NCBI RefSeq assembly: GCF_032062135.1
Contig: NC_092861.1
Span: 61,643,514-61,707,513 of the forward strand
Direction: 5' to 3'
Length of the DNA stretch: 64,000 nt
Source of the DNA: Pyxicephalus adspersus
Taxonomy: Eukaryota; Chordata; Amphibia; Anura; Pyxicephalidae
In this document: positions 48,170 through 60,511 of the stretch, piece after piece
Position numbering within the stretch: position 1 is the first letter of the stretch
Layout of the letters: every line of letters starts with the position of its first letter
Program-made: the position numbers and the translations under genes
Notes under the pieces: generated by a model
Seen by the model: the letters and a program-made list of their open reading frames with translations, nothing else
What the model was told of the DNA's origin: nothing
Databases searched by the model: none

Positions 48170-48975
48170 GACAGCAAATATCAGGGCAGTTGTGATTACA
48201 CATCTGAGCCAATAGAGGAAGATTTATACTATGCATCTGCCAGCAGGAGCTGTCCTGGTGCTAGCTGGAGGTGCTGATGTCTATTTAGGATTGAGTCACT
48301 TCAGCTGTGTGTATAAAAAGTCATCCCTCCTCACATGTACCTGGTGTGCCCAACTAAGATTGTGTGGGGTGACAGTGTGCAAGTCTTTGTCAGGGTTTCT
48401 ACAACAGGGGTTCAACAGGTACATGGGGGAGACCAGCACTGTCAGCATATATTAAAATGTTAGGGATAAGTTAAGTGCCACAATCCTTAAACATACAGGG
48501 AAAACACATCATATTACATTATATTATACAGATATATACAATGGGAAACAATATCAAAAGCAAGACCAAGCGCAGCATACAAAAAGAAAGAAGGCCAGAG
48601 GACCAACAAGGATTTTGGTACAATATTTTATGTCCAATGCTAAGACAATGGCCTGCTAATTATGAACCACAAGTGTTGCCAAATCAGGAGGTGATTCTGC
48701 ATTTAGCCACCTGCTGGTTTCCTGTGGAAGCACATCCAAGGCGTGCTAAACCACAGTGCCACCAGCAGGCAACATATGGAGCTGCATGGTTCCTGACAGT
48801 TGTTTTCTTAATTAAGATACATTTAGCAAGGCATTGTGAGCATGCTTTGACTGTGCTTGATTATCACATATATATTCACCATGTGAGTAAACAAACATAT
48901 TATCTGTCTACAATTGATTTCGGTTTGTGTGCTTTGTCCTGTGTTTATTGGAGAAACAGCAAAACATGTTTATAA
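48170..48975 (+). other. LTR-like stretch followed by a 166-codon open frame
   Basis: A possible promoter box GTGTATAAAAAG lies at about 48309-48320. About 105 bp later AACAGGTACA is directly followed by TGGGGGAGACC. An LTR end in CA next to TGGGGG would resemble a proline-tRNA primer site of a retrovirus. An open frame (48475-48975; internal ATG at 48541 reading MGNNIKSKTKRS) follows. Its Gly2 and basic start would suit a myristoylated gag, but I recognise no capsid or zinc-finger motif. Chance cannot be excluded. If real, it is an old endogenous copy. Confidence 0.25.
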
Positions 48976-49264
48976 TGAGGCTAAATAAATTCAAAGGAAT
49001 ATTGGTGTATAATGTATAGGTAACCAAAGGGCTTATTTGGTTTTAAGATGTTCAATTGCCAACTCAGTAAGTTTATATAAAGCCTATTGTGCTGGTAAAT
49101 TTATTTTATTATCTATAAAAATATCTATGGAAAATTCAACTTTTAGGCAAATCATAAGCAAACTAAGTTTGTTTGGTTCTTCAAGGCAATTGTCTTGAAC
49201 CTTGCATAAATATCGAATATTTTGAATTTTATTTACGTTTTATGTCAGTGCTATGTTACCCATC
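48976..49264. other. AT-rich stretch, nothing recognised
   Basis: Short unique-looking segment without coding or repeat signal. Confidence 0.4.
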
Positions 49265-49870
49265 TGTCCCAGAAGGGGCTTAAGCAGCAAAGGGGATCTG
49301 TGCGCACCTGATTTTTGCAGCCTTGCTGTTACCTGTAGTCCTCCAACAAGTATCTGTCTTTTCCTTGCTTTTAACTTCTATGTCTGAGCACTGGAAGCTG
49401 GGAGGTAAAGGCATCAACTGACCTTCTTTGCTGATTGATACAACACTCACTTTGCAATCCCAACCCAGCCTATCCATCACATCTCAGTATTTAGTCAGGC
49501 TCAGACAGATGATCATTGTCTGTAGTAGGGCTTAGTTCCTGTCCTGCTGTGCATGCATTACTATTTGATTCTTGTTGCTGACCCTCCAACTGTTTGCCAC
49601 TCGGATGACCTTTGCCTGTATTCTGACATTAGGATATCTCTACCCTTTGGAGAGCTCATCTAGCTTGTCATTTTTCTGTACGTAACCTCAGCACTGTTCT
49701 CTGACCTGCACTTGCTTAGTGATTTGGACTTGGCATACTATGGCTGTTGTTGTCACTGTGGACCTATCTGCCGAATAGACTAAATGGTTATTTTCTATTC
49801 CTTGTCCTGCCAGAAACAGTTTTTTTGTGTACTGAAGTCCTGGGTGCAACAGAGTGCTGGGACGACAGAG
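49265..49870 (+). repeat. Possible decayed Gypsy LTR
   Basis: It begins TGTCCCAGAAGGGGC and shows the C/T-rich LTR texture of the two solo LTRs in this window (TTGTTGCTGACCCTCC, TTTGCCTGTATTCTGAC). It carries CTGAAGTCCTGGGTGCAACA near 49835. The ends and target duplication are not resolved. Confidence 0.35.
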
Positions 49871-51529
49871 ATTGATTGGGAAATGGTGTCTGGCAAAGAA
49901 TTGGTATTTCAACCGAAGTCCTTACACTTTGCTGATACATTTTGGTCATACGTTCATTCAGAAATATCCACACATATAATACATACACTTAAAATGTAAA
50001 GCAGGCAGGTCTTTATCAGGAGTGTTCAAGCTGATACAGTATTCTTCCTTAATAAAGAACAATTCCTTTCCAGAGGTTTTAGTGTCAGGAATTTATTCAC
50101 AGAAATCAACTAAAAGAAGCTACAAATCACGGTATTGCTAATGAGAACTCAGGGGAACAAGTCTGAATGATAACATCAGTGCGTGCTTCAGTTGCAATAC
50201 TTTTTCTGGGTTTGGATTGTATAAAATGTGATCAGCAGAAAAAAGCAAAAGCAGAACATATTTTAGAAAAAAATATTTGAGACAAAAACTTTAGCATGTT
50301 TCAAAATAATTTTATAATACCAAAAAAAATCTAATTTTACAAAACAATTGTCAAAATTACAAAATAATTCTGTCTTGTTGTGGAGCAAAACATATTACCA
50401 TTGTTTCTAGGATTAAAGCAATAAATAAATAAATAAAATAAAATGAGGCACATGAATCATATGCTGTCATCGTATTAAACACAAGGAGTACTCTGGTTAT
50501 ATAATATATATGAAAACCCCACTGTGGAGTTCTGTACAGCCAACAAACAATGCATCCATCTCAATTCTAACAAAAGGAAGATATTCACATTTATGTGCAG
50601 TGATATTAATCATTAGAAATTGCTGGATGCCTGCATGTTTACCTTCTTGTGTGCTAAATGATACACCAGTGTATGTCTGCAGGAGATGTAATAAGATATT
50701 TTTTCTATTTCTATAGAAAAAAAGATAAACAGTACTGATGTCTTCAATCTTAGGAGCATCAGGTGATGATAATGTACAGTAGTTTATAGTCTATGTGTAG
50801 TTACATAGTCATGTGCAGTATGAGAAAAAGCTTCACTTGATAGATTTCTTGTTGTTGTCCAGCAAAAGTTTCATGAAAAAGGCACTGTAAAAATTGGGAT
50901 AAGGGGATAATGTTTTAAACTTTTAGATAGATTAGGTTTTGTTTTGTTCTATTTTTGTTTTGTTGTGGTATTTCTCATGCTGGGTGATTTCCCATGATGG
51001 CCATTGTCAGATGGAAATTGATGGGAACTCGAAAATGTTACAGTTGTCTTCAGAACAGCAGGTAAGGCCTAAATTTTGAAGTACAAAAAAAGCAATACAT
51101 TAATTGGCAAGGTAAAATCCACCCTAATCTATCCAAAGTCAAAAATGTTTGGCTGTACATATAGTATGGTTACTGTTCCAAAAAGTGAGAGTCTCCTACA
51201 TCAAATCAAAGCATGCATGATGAGAATGCAAGGCAATCTGTGCGAACAATTAAGTTAAAGAGGAAATTGAGCTTTTGCAACAGTAATAATTTGATGCACA
51301 ATAGCAAATCCACTAAATAAAAATGGATTGGCCTATTTAAAGTTTTTGTTTCAATCCTATTGAAATGTTGTATGGAGGACTTGAATGAGGCAAATTAATG
51401 CAGGGAAACCAACAAACATTCAATGTAAAAGACTAGTGTACAGTTATGCAAGACACATACAAAAAATAATTTTTACCAAAGCGAAGAATACAAGGTCAAT
51501 AGCGTATGTATTTAAAGTTTAATTGGCAA
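49871..51529. other. AT-rich stretch without recognisable gene
   Basis: Unique-looking sequence with poly-A and (AAAT) tracts near 50420. No element or coding region is supported. Confidence 0.45.
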
Positions 51530-52320
51530 AATAATTTAAAGGCTTAATCCGTTACCGATTTTCTGGATCACCCATATTCACACAATAGTCTATCTTCTCC
51601 AGCCTTGGAGAGCTATTGTCACACTTACCTCTTCCTCACTAAAGTGCAGGCATCTCTCTCCTGCGCATGCGGGCAGTTCTGATGCTGGGCGTGCCTCTGT
51701 TTTTAAGCTTTATCAATTCTGTCCAATTCACTGGCCATCCATCAGAAAATAGCCTACTGATTAGCCCTGGGTATTTGGCTAGCTCACAGACTGCACTCTG
51801 TGTTTGTGCATCGTGTTTCTATTGTGCTGATCCAGTAGTTCTGTGAGCTAGTTCCTGTACACCTGTTGGCTACTTCAGTGTTTCCTCTGTCCAGCTCCTG
51901 CATTAACCCAATATTGTCCATTCGGTTGGTTCCCAGCCAACTTCCCTGTGCTGTCCCAGTGTTCCTGTCTGTGGATATCGTTGAGTCACTTGCGCCTCCT
52001 GCTGCTTCCAGTGTCTCCTATGTTCCCTGTGCCCGCATTGGCCCCTGTGTCACTGGTGTCTGTCTGCTGGATCCCTGGCAATTGATCCCTGGTGTGTGAC
52101 CTGACCTCTCTTGCTTGCTGCCTGGTGTGCCCAAGGACCACAACCTGGCAGTAACCAGCGGCGAAACATCCTCACCATCAAAGGCTTTGGAGAAAATCTG
52201 GTTACTACTTAGACTCTGCACCTTGGCCCTTCTCAGGGCTCACAACACCTCCGTGCAAGTCACGCCCCCTAGTGGTCCTGTCTCTCCATGCATGACAGCT
52301 ATCATAAATCAGGCCCATTA
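51530..52320. repeat. Unclassified interspersed repeat, copy B, split by a solo LTR
   Basis: The left part (51530-51616) has GATTTTCTGGATCACCCA and CTTGGAGAGCTAT, matching copy A at 21470-21620. The right part resumes at 52298. It is therefore older than the LTR insertion at 51617. Confidence 0.6.
51617..52297 (+). repeat. Solo LTR of the chromovirus family (681 bp)
   Basis: It starts TGTCACACTTACCTC, ends CATGACA, and is flanked by the perfect 5-bp duplication GCTAT (51612-51616 and 52298-52302), as expected of Ty3/Gypsy integration. It aligns with the 3' LTR at 15431-16187 but in opposite orientation. No internal sequence remains, so the element was lost by LTR-LTR recombination. Confidence 0.9.
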
Positions 52321-52459
52321 TGTCTTATGGAAACCAGCTTGGTTACTATGTATCTAAAGTTATTTTCTATATCCCTAATTTCTTATATATTGTACATATT
52401 ATCAATGCAACCACAATAACTCAATGTGTTTCTTTTAACAAACCATTTTAAAGAAAATC

Positions 52460-52784
52460 TTACCTTCCCTAACTCAATTCTGTTCTTCCGTGTGTTACTG
52501 TCCTGGAAATCAGTGCCCGCAGCCTCCTCCAGTGATGCCCGGCATCTGCTTCCCCTGGTGATGCTGGCCGACATCCGATTCCCCAGTGTGTGAATGAGGC
52601 CGGGGGAAGCAATGGGGGCTGGGGGGATGCCAGCCAGGCATCTGCTCACAAGACTTAGGCTGGGGAGCGGGACTGTTGGGCAGGAAGGCGGGAGCGGGCA
52701 AGAAAATTTAAAAAAAGGAGGATTTTTAAATGTAACGCTTTTACATTTAAAAATTCCCATTATTCATACTGCCAGGGAGGTTAA
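52460..52784. mobile_element. TTAA-type miniature element (CCTCCCTGGC ends)
   Basis: The right end inverts to CCTCCCTGGCAGTATGAAT and is followed by TTAA (52781-52784). The left end reads CTTCCCTAACTC after TTAC (52460-52463), a probable one-base change from TTAA. A hairpin near the right end (ATTTTTAAATGTAA with its inverse, about 52722-52755) is typical of such elements. The GC-rich interior has no transposase. The superfamily is piggyBac or Kolobok by duplication type only. Confidence 0.45.
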
Positions 52785-55700
52785 AAAAAATACTATTTTT
52801 CTTTAAAACTTTTTTTTTTAATTTTGGAGAATTACATATATACCTTAGTATATATACTAGTATATACTACAAAGGAATATATTTTCATTCATTTACTTTT
52901 TTTTACTCGGTAAAACTTGTTATACTATAAGCAGACAATCAGGTAGGACATTTGTAATCAAGGAAACAAAAAACATTTTTTAAAAATGATTTGGTAGATT
53001 TGGATACAATGTAAAATAACATGACTGTGGCAGGGCAGAGCATCTTGCAGTCCCAACTCCCACCCAACCCAAACACAAAAATGAGGACATAGAGGTGTAT
53101 GGTCTAAATGGCCAATTGACTGTTTATTTCTTTAAAATCTTTGGGATAATGTCAGCAAAACCAGTACAATAGCAGTACCCCCCACTAAATAGATAACCCA
53201 TTACTTTTAACCATTAAATTGCAGATCCTCAAAGACATTAACAAATATCAATTCTCTGCAGACTATCCCGTAAAACAAATTCTATATACCTTGCTCCTTA
53301 ATCTCATACTACAGACCACTTACCTAGAGATTCCACATACCAAGAGATTCCACATACCAAGAGATACCATTCACTGACCACTTGATCAGATTACCAACAC
53401 ACTACCCTTGAGGATCTCAAACTATCATCCCCAGGGCAAACTGACAAGCCCCTGAACCCTAATAGAAGATGGAAGTGTGGGAAACCTGCCCTGTTCACTA
53501 CACCTCTGACATCACGTCCTTTTAACCTAAATCTGTACAGCCTTAAAAACCCCACCCCACTTAGAAACCCTACTAAAACATGACAGCCATGGTTTTGCAA
53601 TTACCATCTCAAATTCATATATTACTGTTTTTAAATTTCTTATGTATGCCTAAATTTTAGTATATTTAAGCTACAAAATGCTAAATTTCCTCTTCCCCAT
53701 CATTACTATACTGGTAGATGATTACTTAGAAAAGAGAATATTTACTTACTTAGTAAAGTCCAGCAGTTTGCTTTAAATGCCCAATGCTATTAAACATATT
53801 TAATTAAAATAGATTTTAGCTTGCACATGACTGATAATATCAATATTAAACACTTTTTTAGGTGAACATTTATCTAGTCTTTTGCATTTTTAGTCCATTA
53901 TTCTATTATTATTTTAGTCCATAGGGTTCTTATCAACCCTCATATCAATTAGTGTATGTGTTCCTTTTACATTTTTATGAAGTTTATAAAGAAATAAATC
54001 AGTTCTTTTAAATATTGTTTTTGCTTTTGCCACACATTAGAACACAGATAAATTATTTGTAGAGCTTTATCACAATAAAATTGAAAAAATGTCCAAAAGA
54101 ACAATTCTAGTTTTGATTAAAATATTATTTTTTCACGTTTCATATATTTTAATATATTCCAGAAGTCAATATTTAAATATATGTATATATGTGTATATAT
54201 GTGTATAGGGTTTGTCAGTATTTGAAATCCAAATATTTGCACCATTTTCAGCAATATAACAAATGTTTCAATATTTTGGATGTTATTTTTGTGAGCTCTT
54301 TAAGCGATAGAAACAGATCACCATATAACCCTTTAAAGATGAACAACTAGAGATGATGAAAATCACTATGGCTAAGGGAAAATTGATCTTGTCACACAGT
54401 CAAAAGCAATTATTAAATGAAATGACATAGAAAATTGGTGATAGAATTGCTGCCAAAAGCAGAATATATTGTGTAATGTCATCAAAATATGAATAAGGCG
54501 TTTTTCTTGAGTTGAGGTATATGTGAGGTGGTTGTGTATTTTTGTTTTATGAATTTGATATAACCACTAAAATCCACTAACAAATGACTTTATAGGAAAT
54601 CCTTCACATAACATTACATGTGTTACTTATATTTCATATGCCAAAATACTTGCATGAATCCATCTAACAGATCATGTGTTTATGTAAAGGGAACTTACCA
54701 GTTCTACAAAACAAACCTACAAAACTGTATGTCTCTGTAAATTATGGTCCCTTTTGTTTTGTGGAAACTGCCATAATAATAAAATACTATCATGAGATGA
54801 AGTTTAACCTGGGAAGTGTCAGATGGGACTGCAAAATCCTATGACATCAAATGACCGACTTAGCAGGATGATAAATGTATTAGGAATCTGCTTTTATTTA
54901 ATATTATTATTGTCTATTATTGCCTATAATATTTCCTGCTATTACATGAAAGAACATTTTGACAGAAGAAAAAAAAATCAACAGCTCGTAAAATCTTTGT
55001 GAAAATACTTGCCATTGACATTGTAAAGCTGTGCTTAGAGATCTCCCTGTTACTATTAGAAGGAGACCTCTGGGTATACATAAATATCTATGATCTAAGC
55101 ATTTCTCCTGATCCCATAGGGGCAAGAACTTTAGACTAAAACATTTGCAAAATTTCAATTTCTACAAATCTGATCTAATCATAAATTGTGGAACACACTA
55201 ATTTCCTGGATGACTGTATGTTCATCTATTAATTACTGCCTGTACTGTTTATTTAGAAAAGAGAATCATTAGTGTTGATGTTCAGGATTTTTTATAATAG
55301 TGGAGTGATGGCTAAAGTCTAAGACTGTGGCTATCTAGTACCCATATCTGCATACAATTTTGGTCTACAAAACAAATGAGAAAAATTGTTGGGCCAAGTT
55401 TGGACTTGGGGTCTCCTTCCTTTGCTCCCCCCGCAAAAGTAGGCCTTCATCCTCAACATGACCCCATAAGTGTCTACTAGATTGATAATGAACTTTGTCA
55501 CTTTCTATTGTCATTTCTGGCTATTCCTTCCTTGGTACTGCCTCCTTCTTTTTCTCTTCACCTTCTTCATGTAACTCACCTCCCTCTACTTCCTGTTACA
55601 GTGGACCACCCCCCATAAAAGTTACTTATGACTAACACCTCCATAGTTGCAAGGCACTACCCTGGGTCCAAGAAAGTCAATCTCACTGTCTTTGCAATGT

Positions 55701-58566
55701 GGTGCATCAGATATTATAGGCATACCAATGAATTAATATATGCACTGCAGTTTGTAGATTGTGCTTCAACCATACAAAAAATTACTAATGGCTGAACTGG
55801 ATTTCTCCGAAATTCGCCCTTCTGTCTATAAATTCCCGTTAAAATAAAAATCATTAGAAAATTTGGCGTCCTTAATATTGTTTATCTCATTTTAAACAAT
55901 AGAGCAAGAACAAGTGTATTTGTTCCATCTGTTTGGTGTTCTTGTACACTTAGGTTAGCCAGATTTGTCTGCTTTATAATATTTAGATGCAGTTAGGAAC
56001 TACAATTTATACTAGGATTTCAAAAGGAATATGCATTAAACTTTTTTTTACAGAAATGTCTATTGCTGCAAAGTGAATATTGAACCTCCTAATGATAGTT
56101 GTAGAGCTCTAAAAAATATTATACCATTGACAGATGTTGTTGATAAGAGCACCAAGAAAAACACCCACAGATCATGTATTTATTCTTCCATTAGAGTAGC
56201 TGGAAGGCTTCAATAAACAATGTTTTTACCTAAAGTGCCTACATTTCTTTTAATAAATATATATCTAGTATGGATACTCAGTATCCTTATGGATCAATAT
56301 CCTTTACATGTTTAATAAAACAATTTTGTAATCATTTAAAAAAAAGAGTGCAAAGTACAAATTTGTATTTAAATACAATGTAGCAGTTTCAACAAGTTTT
56401 AAACAGCAGACAAAATACATTTTTTCTAATGACATGCCCCTACTTATATGTAATAGTGTAGGATAGCCATCTTAGGGAGCTATATTTCTTGCAAAGGGAC
56501 TCCATGGTAAAAAAAACTAAAGTTTTTTTATAACCGTCTTTCTCTGATGGGTTGATTTCACCTTATCTCCTATAATGTCACCTTACTAGGAAGCAAGGGA
56601 AATCTATTTTAAAAACTGCTTAGACAACATTCAAAACACTTTATTAATAGAGGGAATGGTTAGAACCTTTGTCAGGTTTTAAAGGCTAACTGTCTTCACA
56701 AGTTGTCTGCACCAACAGCTTGTAGTCAATAAGTTCAATGAATAAAGCACTTTATTGCAAAAGGCGTCTGAAAAGATCAAACTCCATCAATATGATGTGC
56801 TGTTTTGAGCTTCATAATAAACTTTTTGAGCCTCGGAATGCTCACAGCATATACAAGTTCTCTAATGTGCAACTGAAAAAAGGATGAATATGATCTAAAT
56901 AAACTGAATTTGCTTTTCACATGATTGGGTACCAGTTTTTGTATGAAGATCCTCAACTATTTTAGTAGATTATTCTTAATTAGTTGAGGTAATCGGCTGT
57001 GGTGAACAGGTCTAGAAAAGATAGTTGGTATGAATAGTAAGAAGTATATTAGGGCATTAGACTATAACAGCAGAGTAAGAGAAGTGAAATGATTGAATGA
57101 TTACTTTTATTACACTATATGAAACCTTTCTCCATACTCTCTATTAAAGAATAATCATTTATTCTGTTCCCTTCTATTGCACTGCTTTTACTAGCCTTCT
57201 AGCAACTCTCGACCACATGTCATAAAAGCAGCATTGTTTGCATGTTCACCATGCACCACAAACTAACACATTTGACATTTATGTTGGATCAACTGGATAT
57301 ATAGGAGCATCCCAAATGCTCCTAAATATGCGAACGGTACAGTGCAATTCATCCTTGCTCTTGTATTAAATCAGACCCAGGGTCCATAAGAGTATATTAC
57401 CAATAATTGTGTTACATCAGATGACCGACTCCAAATAGGCTATGGTGCTAAACCTGTAGGTTTTGGGGAGAACTAGGGAAATTACCCAGTAATCTAAATG
57501 AGATGTTTGGGAGCAGGGCAACTACTGCACCCAGCATGGCATAACAGCATAAAAATATATCTGTACAGACAGAATAGAAATAATAGTAAGATTATATAGT
57601 AACTGTTATTACCAGCATAAAAATTTAACATACAGGAAGAGTATATGAGCAAATAAACCCAGCAGGAGTCCTGGTGAACTGCATACAGATGCAGAGCAAA
57701 GATACCTCCAGATACAGATTGTAGCAAAATTCAGGTTCGGAGGTCTCTAAGGATAAGCTCAGATGTGGCAGCAGCTGGATCCTCTTTGAGTCAGGATGGT
57801 GGTGATGAGGAAGAAGTCAGCAGTGTCTCTATTCTTCTGCTGCTAATGGACCTCTATCTCCCTATGGGCAAATGGTTGCCTAACCTGGCTCTATCCTATT
57901 CTGTTTAATGGGCTCTGCACTAATTCTAATAAGGCTCCCGATCCAAGAGGGAAATACAGCTATTCAGCGTATCAAATAGTATAATTACAAGGTAAATCAC
58001 TTCACACGCACACAATTACACAGACCAGAATCTGCTCAGCACTATGCAGATAACAAAGGAGACAGGTATAACTCTGTGACCAGACCCAATAGGAACACAG
58101 AAGACATGGGCATCAATAATCCCCCAGGAAGAATATGGCACATTTGCCTGTTAATTTGTTCCTCTGGTCTGGGAGATCCCATAAAGTCCACCTGCAGCAA
58201 GTACTTTTATATAGGTGGCCATGTGCTCCAATTCTGGCAGTACTTGCTGGAACCGTCCTTATATATCTCATAGTCCTCCAGTCTGGGGTTTCTCACCCAG
58301 CTAGCAGAGACAGGAAGTGCAATATATAATTGAACTCTATGATAATAGGTAATTAACATTTACAAATAAACAATAGAAGAGAAAAATCCTGGAAAGTGAC
58401 ATCTAGTGGCCTTTTACCACATTGCTCCAGATTAATACTATTGCTTTGATAAACTGTGAAACAGTTTAGTAGACCATTCTGTTATTAACAGTGGGATACA
58501 TTTGCTTCATATTTAACAATTAGATTTGCTGCAGAACCTTTATTCTGATCTCTGAACATTGTCCCT
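52785..58566. other. AT-rich stretch with unclassified repeat-like patches
   Basis: 53020-53600 and 57730-58330 are less AT-rich than their surroundings and read like non-coding parts of LTR elements, but no LTR ends or protein motifs could be fixed. A 17-bp tandem repeat lies at 53326-53368. The rest is unique-looking. No host gene is supported. Confidence 0.4.
53326..53368. repeat. Tandem repeat, 17-bp unit x 2.5
   Basis: Two perfect copies of AGAGATTCCACATACCA followed by a partial third. Confidence 0.95.
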
Positions 58567-59544
58567 TTAAAGCCACCTCGCAAAACAAAGTGGCAGCATT
58601 AAATTGACCCACTTCCTTAGAACTGCTTGTGTGCACCAGGCTTTTTTGGTTTCAAGAACATAAATGCCTGAAATACGTTCAATCTTATCTTTCTTGCCCT
58701 TACTGATGATTAGAGGTGCCGCTTTCTTTCTATTCAGATGAAATGCCAAAATACAGGTAACACGTGCACTTTCATAACCAGTGGAGGGAACGTAGATTGA
58801 TGAGGCATCCCTCTGATCAATTGTCATTTGAGAACCTTGGCCCATAAACACTGCAGTTTCATCCATTGCAATCATGTTTGAAAGTTGGTATTTGGAAAAG
58901 TTGATGCCATCAACAAAGGACTTGAATGCAAGTGCATGTTTAACAACTTCACTATCTTCCAGGTTGAACAGTGTTGTTAATCGTCTTGGAGACAGTTCAT
59001 AACGCTGAAGGAAGCCATCCGGCCAGTGTTGTGATGCCTTGAATTCTTCTTTGAATATTTCTAACTGTGGTGCCATTGCAAGGGCAAATGCTTGAATATC
59101 AGCCCTGCGCACAACCAGAGCCTTTGCTCTCCTGTCAGCAATCCATTCACAGATGATGCCTTCCAGCTCAGGAGATAAAGGTTGTCGACCTGATCCACAC
59201 TTGCGCTTCTTAGCATTTCCCTCATCCACCTATTCACTAAGGTTATCATACTCTGCATGCCATTTACAGACCTCATCTGGAAGGCATCATCTGTCAGCAA
59301 TCCATTCACAGATGGTGCCTTCCAGCTCAGGAAATAATGGTTGCCGACCTGATCCACACTTGCGCTTCTTAGCATTTCCCTCATCCACCTATTCACTGAG
59401 GTTTTCATACTCTGCTTGCCATTTCCAGACCATTCGGAGATCCAACTTCTTCTCATTGCAGAAAGCTGTCAGATTCTTGCCCTGGGAGTCCTCCACGATT
59501 CCTTTCTTGTACTCAACAGATTAGCTCTTTCTAATTGCACTCAT
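58567..59544 (-). pseudogene. Pogo/CENP-B-type transposase, C-terminally truncated
   Basis: From the ATG at 59544 the minus frame opens MSAIRKS, has a stop, then SVEYKKGIVEDSQGKNLTAF and DLRMVWKWQAEYENLSE: the first helix-turn-helix (59540-59390). A second DNA-binding domain follows from 59229 (RQPLSPELEGIICEWIADRR, then ASQHWPDGFLQRYELSPRR). The DDE domain begins MIAMDETAVFMGQGSQMTID at about 58880, where the Asp of MDET is catalytic. GYESARVTCILAF follows. The frame ends abruptly at 58567, so the remaining acidic residues are missing. The N-terminus also contains a 159-bp tandem duplication and stops. Confidence 0.8.
59132..59449. repeat. 159-bp tandem duplication inside the transposase
   Basis: Copy 1 is 59132-59290 and copy 2 is 59291-59449. 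Both begin CTGTCAGCAATCCATTCACA and match closely until about 59434. The period is exactly 53 codons, so the duplication keeps frame, although TGA/TAG stops are now present in both units. Confidence 0.85.
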
Positions 59545-59741
59545 CCTGTCTGGAGTAAAAATTTCTATTCCCTTTAATCTACCATTAAATGAAGTAATAA
59601 ATCATAACTGAAGACTTACGAGACTTACCTTTTCTCTTCTTGGTATCACTCCTCTGCCGGGTACCACGTGACTGCACTCTCCGAAGAAGCTGATAGGGCT
59701 TATTTTCGGGGTAGGGCTTACATTTCCCCCTTGCATGATTA

Positions 59742-59743
<2 letters not shown>

Positions 59744-59781
<38 letters not shown>
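59744..59781. repeat. (TA)n microsatellite
   Basis: About 18 TA units. It creates spurious Ile-Tyr repeat frames on both strands. Confidence 0.95.
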
Positions 59782-59783
<2 letters not shown>

Positions 59784-60506
59784 ACTGTATAAACATTATA
59801 GCATGCAGCTTACACATATCTAAGTGTGTGGCCATCAGCAGACAGATGTCATTTATATTATGGTGGTGTGAAAAAAAGAAAACAAAGTTTTTCTTTTTTT
59901 CATTTATTATTTTTATCATTAAACTAGATGTCAACATGAAACAATATTCAACTTACAATAATAATTCATATTCTTTACTGTTTCATTGCAAGATCAGCAT
60001 GGTATCTGGTAGTGCGCCACTTCATGTTTGAATACACTCTGATTCTTTCCTCTTTTAACATTAACATAGTTTAAAGTAACGCATTTGTTATTCAGGTCAC
60101 CTATGTCCTTGTATGTTCTTGCTTTAGCTCTTTTTATGCTGCCAAGTCCGGTTTATTAGAAAGTAAGACAAATACCTCTATGGCACGTATGACTGCTTGT
60201 TAATATATGATAAATAAAATAGACTATTTGTTCAGTGACCTTGAATTAAAACTTTTTTCTTAAAAGAACAAATAAATAAAAAAACAAAAACTAATTACAA
60301 AGTAGAAAAACACAACATACAGGTACAACTTGCTAAATGTTTCTTTTTTACCAATTTCAAATATGTAGCAAAGTTAGGCAGGGAGTCAGGCAGCAGCTTT
60401 ACTCATAGACAGACAGCCCACATGACAGGGAGGAAAGGGGAGCCAAGACAGAGGGAGAGATTTATGTGACTGGGAGCAGCAGCATGTGTGGCTGTGGGAT
60501 GTGAAG
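59782..60506. other. AT-rich stretch without recognisable gene
   Basis: No supported feature; poly-A/T tracts only, with a GC-richer lead-in to the LTR at 60512. Confidence 0.45.
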
Positions 60507-60511
60507 AATAG

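Noticed and set aside
59585..60031. Frames with long Ile-Tyr repeats near 59735
   Set aside because: Direct translation of a (TA)n microsatellite.
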